A stretch of 64,000 nt of DNA, taken from assembly GCF_037482285.1 (NCBI RefSeq), contig NZ_JBBEYB010000016.1, positions 9,503 to 73,502 on the forward strand, read 5' to 3'. Source of the stretch: Aquabacterium sp029268225. GTDB lineage: Bacteria; Pseudomonadota; Gammaproteobacteria; Burkholderiales; Burkholderiaceae_C. The notes beneath the pieces were generated by a model that saw nothing but the letters and a program-made list of their open reading frames with translations, was not told the origin of the DNA and did not search any database. Positions 51,551 to 64,000 of the stretch are shown in pieces (position 1 is the first letter of the stretch; each line of letters begins with the position of its first letter). Made by a program: the position numbers and the translations under genes.

Positions 51551-51928
51551 TCACTTCTTCGCTGATGGCGCATCAGGCAAGCTCTCTTGCTCCTCGGAGG
51601 ACGCCCCCTCGCCCTGAGAGGCTGCTTCAGCAGACTTTGAAGGTACAGCGCGTGGCACCACCGGGGCCACCCCTTCAATCTTGTTCTCACGCATGTACTC
51701 GTCCATCTCACGCCAGCCTTCAAAGACGGCCGACTTGTCTGCCTTGGGATTCAGGAGATAACAATCTTCGATCGCCCGCATGGCATGGCGACAGGCAGCG
51801 CCGATGGCCTTGGCCTCAGCGCCTTTGCGCTGCGCCACCTTCTCTGGTGTATCGATGCCGAGCTGATCACACCCACCGAGGAGTGCAAGCGCCATTGCAC
51901 AACTGGCCAATGCCCAAACACTACGCAT
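51551..51928 (-). CDS. Predicted small lipoprotein
   Basis: A 125-residue lipoprotein: a signal sequence (MRSVWALASCAMALALLGG) ends in the lipobox LGGC. The mature part opens CDQLGIDTPEKVAQRKGAE. It contains a helical segment with two Cys (AACRHAMRAIEDCYLLNPKA) and ends in a low-complexity Ser/Glu/Ala tail. I do not recognise the family. The ATG at 51928 is preferred over a GTG at 51940 because it gives a normal lipoprotein signal. It lies 109 bp downstream of smg on the same strand. Confidence 0.75.
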   Translation of the reverse strand: MRSVWALASCAMALALLGGCDQLGIDTPEKVAQRKGAEAKAIGAACRHAMRAIEDCYLLNPKADKSAVFEGWREMDEYMRENKIEGVAPVVPRAVPSKSAEAASQGEGASSEEQESLPDAPSAKK

Positions 51929-52037
51929 ACAAGCCACCACCCACGTTATTCAAAGGCTCCGCCGCACGCTGTCAGTGACGACACAGAGACTCCAGAGCCG
52001 TCAAGTCTCCACAAGCACTCAATACCAGCACAGCCAG

Positions 52038-52490
52038 TCAGTGAATCACCCGATCCTCGTCCGCTACAAATAGCTCATCGAGAATCAACGCATCAGGCTC
52101 CTGCCCCAGACTCCAAAATACCAGCAAAACCAGCACCTTGAAATCATCCAACGCCACAGGGCCCCTCGGCACAGCTGTCACCCGATCCATGACCACCTCA
52201 CGCAAGCGAGGTGTCAACACCCCCGCAGAGACCAGGAATTGAAGAAATCCCAATGCCTCTGGCCGAAGTCGATCCAACTCCAATTCGCAGTAGACCCGAG
52301 TGCTCATCGGAGCAGGCGTTGGGGCATCCCGCTGTGTCAACGCCTGCAATCCGTCCAACCACTGCAAAGCATCGGAAATTTCCTCCGCTTCGAACCCCAC
52401 CGCGGCCAACTTCCTACTCAGCAATGCCGCCTCTGGAAAGGCCTCCGGGCGCCAATAGTGTTCGTAAAGATACACAAGTACGTCAAACAT
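52038..52490 (-). CDS. smg: Smg family protein (DUF494)
   Basis: A 150-residue soluble protein of the Smg family, whose role is unknown; it is usually found beside dprA and topA. MFDVLVYLYEHYWRPEAFPE opens the protein, and VYCELELDRLRPEALGFLQFL and VALDDFKVLVLLVFWSLGQ are characteristic. No ribosome-binding site precedes the ATG. A TATAGT hexamer (52498-52503) would start transcription almost at the ATG, but its -35 is poor. Both usual partners are missing here: dprA is at the other end of the window and topA is not visible. Confidence 0.85.
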   Translation of the reverse strand: MFDVLVYLYEHYWRPEAFPEAALLSRKLAAVGFEAEEISDALQWLDGLQALTQRDAPTPAPMSTRVYCELELDRLRPEALGFLQFLVSAGVLTPRLREVVMDRVTAVPRGPVALDDFKVLVLLVFWSLGQEPDALILDELFVADEDRVIH

Positions 52491-52752
52491 AAGGCCAACT
52501 ATAACCCACGAGCCTGGAGCCGCCCCGGAACCGGGAGCGCCATCCAAGTTTGCGCGACAGAGCCACCTTGAATGACAAGCGTCGGCCAACACCGCCAGAA
52601 ACAGCGCCAGAAGTCTCGCAGTAGAAATGCCGCCAGACAGCAAACCAGCTGTCCACAAAGAACGTCTGACCGTAACACGCCTTTGACGAGCCCCCTCTAG
52701 CCACACCAATCAGTCATAGAGAGGTCAAGGAGCGCCTAATTGAGATATGAGC
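52491..52752. other. Intergenic region between smg and the rRNA operon terminator
   Basis: I see no gene, RNA or strong promoter in these 262 bp. The smg frame stays open upstream to 52709, but the translation has no recognisable similarity and base composition drifts away from coding. Only the weak TATAGT element near 52500 stands out. Confidence 0.6.
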
Positions 52753-52792
52753 AAAAATAAAAAAAGGCCCTTGCATCAGCAAGGGCCTTTTT
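52753..52792 (-). terminator. Intrinsic terminator of the left rRNA operon
   Basis: A 14-bp stem AAAAAGGCCCTTGC/GCAAGGGCCTTTTT with loop ATCA is followed on the minus strand by a further T-rich run (TTATTTTT). It begins ten bases past the 5S gene, a strong Rho-independent terminator. Its sequence differs from the terminator of the other operon. Confidence 0.9.
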
Positions 52793-52802
52793 ACTGTAGG
52801 TA

Positions 52803-52916
52803 GCCTGACGATGACCTACTTTCACACGGGAATCCGCACTATCATCGGCGCTGAGTCGTTTCACTGTCCTGTTCGGGATGGGAAGGAGTGGGACCAACTC
52901 GCTATGGTCATCAGGC
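52803..52916 (-). rRNA. rrf: 5S ribosomal RNA (left operon)
   Basis: A 114-nt gene whose ends GCCTGATGACC and GGTCATCGTCAGGC pair as the 5S terminal helix. The internal segment CCCATCCCGAACAGGA is the conserved 5S loop. It is last in the operon, after the 23S gene. Confidence 0.95.
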
Positions 52917-53108
52917 TTAAACTGTTCCTGACCTGGCTCCCATAAGGGCAACCAAGGCAGTTAATTCGCAGAGTCGATTATTTTATCAGCTTTGATATTG
53001 ATTGCGTCTCGCAGAGAACATCACGCTGTGCGTGACATCCATCGGCCAACGTATTCAAACAATCCGACAGACTCGGTCACTGAATCAGGTTCAGTGAGCA
53101 CAGATCCA

Positions 53109-53118
53109 TCAAAGTTAT

Positions 53119-53127
<9 letters not shown>
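53109..53127 (-). other. 3' arm of the 23S RNase III-type processing stem (left operon)
   Basis: These 19 bases are perfectly complementary to 55989-56007 at the 5' end of the 23S gene. The two arms bring the ends of pre-23S RNA together, the usual substrate of RNase III. The corresponding arms in the right operon are 58821-58839 and 61701-61719. Confidence 0.75.
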
Positions 53128-55995
<2,868 letters not shown>

Positions 55996-56305
55996 CTATA
56001 ACTTTGACGACCTGCTGTGTGGTCGTCGGTCAAGGACTGTTTGAGTGTCACATGTCGGTTTAAACATGTGACTTCGCGTTTGCCGATCATCAATATCTCG
56101 TATTGATGTCTGTTTTGACGCAATCAATATGTTGCTGATGGCACGGTGTGCTTGCCCCTTTACGAACAAACACTTTCCATCAGCAACGCTGATTTCGACT
56201 CTACGAATTTTTAAAGAACAAGCAGCTTGTGCTGCAAACCTTAGCGCCTGGCCGTACAACGTGGTACGCAGACCTTAAGGTTTGCAGTCAAACATGAAGT
56301 GAAGT
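55996..56305 (-). other. Spacer between tRNA-Ala and 23S with hairpins and boxA
   Basis: This 310-bp spacer has no gene. It holds a boxA-like GTTCTTTAAAAATT (56206-56219) that may keep antitermination active into 23S. It also has three perfect inverted repeats: GTCACATGT arms at 56047-56072, CATCAATA arms at 56088-56108, and TTGCTGATGG arms at 56132-56141 and 56177-56186. The right operon has the same spacer at 61708-62017. Confidence 0.65.
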
Positions 56306-56381
56306 TGGTGGAGGATGACGGGATCGAACCGACGACCCCCTGCTTGCAAAGCAGGTGCTCTCCCAGCTGAGCTAATCCCCC
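56306..56381 (-). tRNA. tRNA-Ala (anticodon TGC), left operon
   Basis: A 76-nt cloverleaf with encoded CCA: acceptor GGGGGAT, D-arm GCTCAGCTGGGAGAGC, anticodon loop CTTTGCAAG giving TGC, and T-arm GGTTCGATCC. It sits in the 16S-23S spacer as usual. Confidence 0.96.
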
Positions 56382-56433
56382 GTATGAGGCGATTCATCCA
56401 GGATGCTCTCCTGCATGTCACGCCTTGGTAAGT

Positions 56434-56510
56434 TGGTGGGTCTGGTTGGATTCGAACCAACGACCCCCGCCTTATCAAGACGGTGCTCTAACCGACTGAG
56501 CTACAGACCC
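56434..56510 (-). tRNA. tRNA-Ile (anticodon GAT), left operon
   Basis: A 77-nt cloverleaf with encoded CCA: acceptor GGGTCTG, D-arm GCTCAGTCGGTTAGAGC, anticodon loop CTTGATAAG giving GAT, and T-arm GGTTCGAATCC. It is first in the 16S-23S spacer. Confidence 0.96.
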
Positions 56511-56538
56511 AACTGGCTTCACTCTTGTTGTCAATCAA

Positions 56539-56557
56539 CAGCCGATAAGTGTGGGTG
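56539..56557 (-). other. 3' arm of the 16S processing stem (left operon)
   Basis: This segment pairs with the leader at 58256-58274 over 19 positions with one mismatch, forming the pre-16S stem that RNase III would cut. It lies about 85 bases past the 16S 3' end. Confidence 0.6.
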
Positions 56558-56640
56558 CTTGAATTCAATCAGCACTTTTTTAATGACTTCCATCGCATTC
56601 AAAGTCCGTGGACATCGAGGCGACTTCCGTATTTTTCCAG

Positions 56641-58170
<1,530 letters not shown>

Positions 58171-58321
58171 TAATCTCTGTAAACTCGCTCTTAACGGAAT
58201 TGAAGTGATTTAACGCACTTCTCTTACCGTGAGCATTTGGCCTCTTTCATCCAAACACCCACGCTTATCGGCTGCTAATTTTTAAAGAACGTTGCTGACT
58301 TGTTGTCAGCGCAGAAACGAG
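58171..58321 (-). promoter_or_regulatory. rRNA leader with boxB-like hairpin and boxA (left operon)
   Basis: From the predicted start near 58315 the leader has a hairpin with arms GCTGAC/GTCAGC (58294-58310), then the boxA-like GTTCTTTAAAA (58280-58290), then the 5' arm of the 16S processing stem (58256-58274). This order matches rRNA antitermination (nut-like) leaders. Confidence 0.7.
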
Positions 58322-58376
58322 ATTATCACTCGCTTTTGCTTATCTTGTCAAGCGTCTGTCGCGATTTTTTCGCGAC
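58322..58376 (-). promoter_or_regulatory. rRNA promoter of the left operon with upstream A-tract
   Basis: On the minus strand TTGACA (58346-58351) and GATAAT (58322-58327) are 18 bp apart. An A-tract within the inverted repeat GTCGCG/CGCGAC (58358-58376) lies where an UP element would be expected. The promoter sits in the spacer between the two operons, so the left operon need not depend on read-through. Confidence 0.8.
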
Positions 58377-58473
58377 GCCTGGCGCAGCAGCTGTTGGGCC
58401 CTGCGCCAAGAGACACCTCACAAGATGAGCACATCAACGAGCCATCGCTCGCTGCCTGCACACCCAGAGAAGC

Positions 58474-58501
58474 AAAAGCCCCTGCCTTGGCAGGGGCTTT
58501 T
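58474..58501 (-). terminator. Intrinsic terminator of the right rRNA operon
   Basis: A 12-bp stem AAAAGCCCCTGC/GCAGGGGCTTTT with loop CTTG lies 13 bases past the right-hand 5S gene; the minus strand continues with GCTTCTCT. It differs in sequence from the left terminator, so each operon has its own end. A further 7-bp inverted repeat (GGCGCAG/CTGCGCC, 58381-58407) lies between it and the left operon's promoter. Confidence 0.85.
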
Positions 58502-58514
58502 CTCACTATAGGTA

Positions 58515-58628
58515 GCCTGACGATGACCTACTTTCACACGGGAATCCGCACTATCATCGGCGCTGAGTCGTTTCACTGTCCTGTTCGGGATGGGAAGGAG
58601 TGGGACCAACTCGCTATGGTCATCAGGC
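58515..58628 (-). rRNA. rrf: 5S ribosomal RNA (right operon)
   Basis: Identical, as far as I can compare, to the left 5S gene 5,712 bp away, with the same terminal helix and length. Confidence 0.95.
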
Positions 58629-58830
58629 TTAAACTGTTCCTGACCTGGCTCCCATAAGGGCAACCAAGGCAGTTAATTCGCAGAGTCGATTATTTTATCA
58701 GCTTTGATATTGATTGCGTCTCGCAGAGAACATCACGCTGTGCGTGACATCCATCGGCCAACGTATTCAAACAATCCGACAGACTCGGTCACTGAATCAG
58801 GTTCAGTGAGCACAGATCCATCAAAGTTAT

Positions 58831-61707
<2,877 letters not shown>

Positions 61708-62017
61708 CTATAACTTTGACGACCTGCTGTGTGGTCGTCGGTCAAGGACTGTTTGAGTGTCACATGTCGGTTTAAACATGTGACTTCGCGTTTGCCGATC
61801 ATCAATATCTCGTATTGATGTCTGTTTTGACGCAATCAATATGTTGCTGATGGCACGGTGTGCTTGCCCCTTTACGAACAAACACTTTCCATCAGCAACG
61901 CTGATTTCGACTCTACGAATTTTTAAAGAACAAGCAGCTTGTGCTGCAAACCTTAGCGCCTGGCCGTACAACGTGGTACGCAGACCTTAAGGTTTGCAGT
62001 CAAACATGAAGTGAAGT

Positions 62018-62093
62018 TGGTGGAGGATGACGGGATCGAACCGACGACCCCCTGCTTGCAAAGCAGGTGCTCTCCCAGCTGAGCTAATCCCCC
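62018..62093 (-). tRNA. tRNA-Ala (anticodon TGC), right operon
   Basis: Same 76-nt cloverleaf with CCA as the left copy, displaced by 5,712 bp. Confidence 0.96.
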
Positions 62094-62145
62094 GTATGAG
62101 GCGATTCATCCAGGATGCTCTCCTGCATGTCACGCCTTGGTAAGT

Positions 62146-62222
62146 TGGTGGGTCTGGTTGGATTCGAACCAACGACCCCCGCCTTATCAAGACGGTGCTC
62201 TAACCGACTGAGCTACAGACCC
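62146..62222 (-). tRNA. tRNA-Ile (anticodon GAT), right operon
   Basis: Same 77-nt cloverleaf with CCA as the left copy, displaced by 5,712 bp. Confidence 0.96.
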
Positions 62223-62352
62223 AACTGGCTTCACTCTTGTTGTCAATCAACAGCCGATAAGTGTGGGTGCTTGAATTCAATCAGCACTTTTTTAATGACT
62301 TCCATCGCATTCAAAGTCCGTGGACATCGAGGCGACTTCCGTATTTTTCCAG

Positions 62353-63882
<1,530 letters not shown>

Positions 63883-64000
63883 TAATCTCTGTAAACTCGC
63901 TCTTAACGGAATTGAAGTGATTTAACGCACTTCTCTTACCGTGAGCATTTGGCCTCTTTCATCCAAACACCCACGCTTATCGGCTGCTAATTTTTAAAGA

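Overview
The window looks like a chromosomal segment of a betaproteobacterium of the order Burkholderiales. The evidence is high G+C codon use, System II cytochrome c maturation (ResB/CcsB), an fba-pyk-pgk glycolytic run, a TsaB-RimI fusion, DUF1631, and a 16S-tRNA-Ile-tRNA-Ala-23S-5S operon. A Comamonadaceae- or Sphaerotilaceae-like genus is a guess. I see no insertion sequence, prophage, CRISPR array or defence island. Nearly all of the window is housekeeping DNA.

Layout. 1-5.8 kb: lipB (cut by the window edge), dprA, a LysM protein, then def-fmt and htpX. 5.9-10.7 kb: a membrane PAS-GGDEF-EAL protein facing a DUF1631 protein. 10.7-18.3 kb, all minus strand: yajC-secD-secF (protein export), ybeD, a PBP5-type protein, an alpha/beta hydrolase, a 2Fe-2S ferredoxin, a VanZ protein and hemJ. 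18.3-18.6 kb: a structured candidate small RNA between hemJ and the divergent hemB. 18.6-24.8 kb: hemB, a CorA-type transporter, a family-4 uracil-DNA glycosylase, tsaB-rimI, dacB (PBP4) and a SemiSWEET. 24.9-29.1 kb: a GDSL-like lipoprotein, then purE-purK-tsaC. 29.1-38.8 kb: cnoX, the type IV minor pilin/adhesin operon (pilE-fimT-pilV-pilW-pilX-pilY1), a small TonB-like protein and a nitrilase-family amidase. 38.8-44.6 kb: ccsB-resB and cytochrome c4, divergent from engB. 44.6-52.5 kb: purC, a GST, fba, pyk, an alpha/beta hydrolase, pgk, a lipoprotein and smg. 52.8-64 kb: two tandem rRNA operons on the minus strand, apparently identical, repeating with a 5,712-bp period.

Functional links. 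HemB and HemJ act early and late in haem synthesis, and ResB/CcsB with cytochrome c4 use the haem. TsaC and TsaB both serve t6A tRNA modification. PurE, PurK and PurC are consecutive purine steps. SecD, SecF and YajC form one translocon accessory complex. The minor pilins and PilY1 form one pilus-tip assembly.

Most worth a second look: the candidate sRNA with a C/U-rich anti-Shine-Dalgarno loop between hemJ and hemB; the PBP5-family protein that has lost two of its three catalytic motifs; the GDSL-like lipoprotein that seems to lack its catalytic Ser and His; a possible leaderless engB mRNA; an inverted repeat over the pgk -10 element; a TonB-like protein ending the pilus operon; and the tandem rRNA operons. 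I did not find a clearly new multi-gene system.
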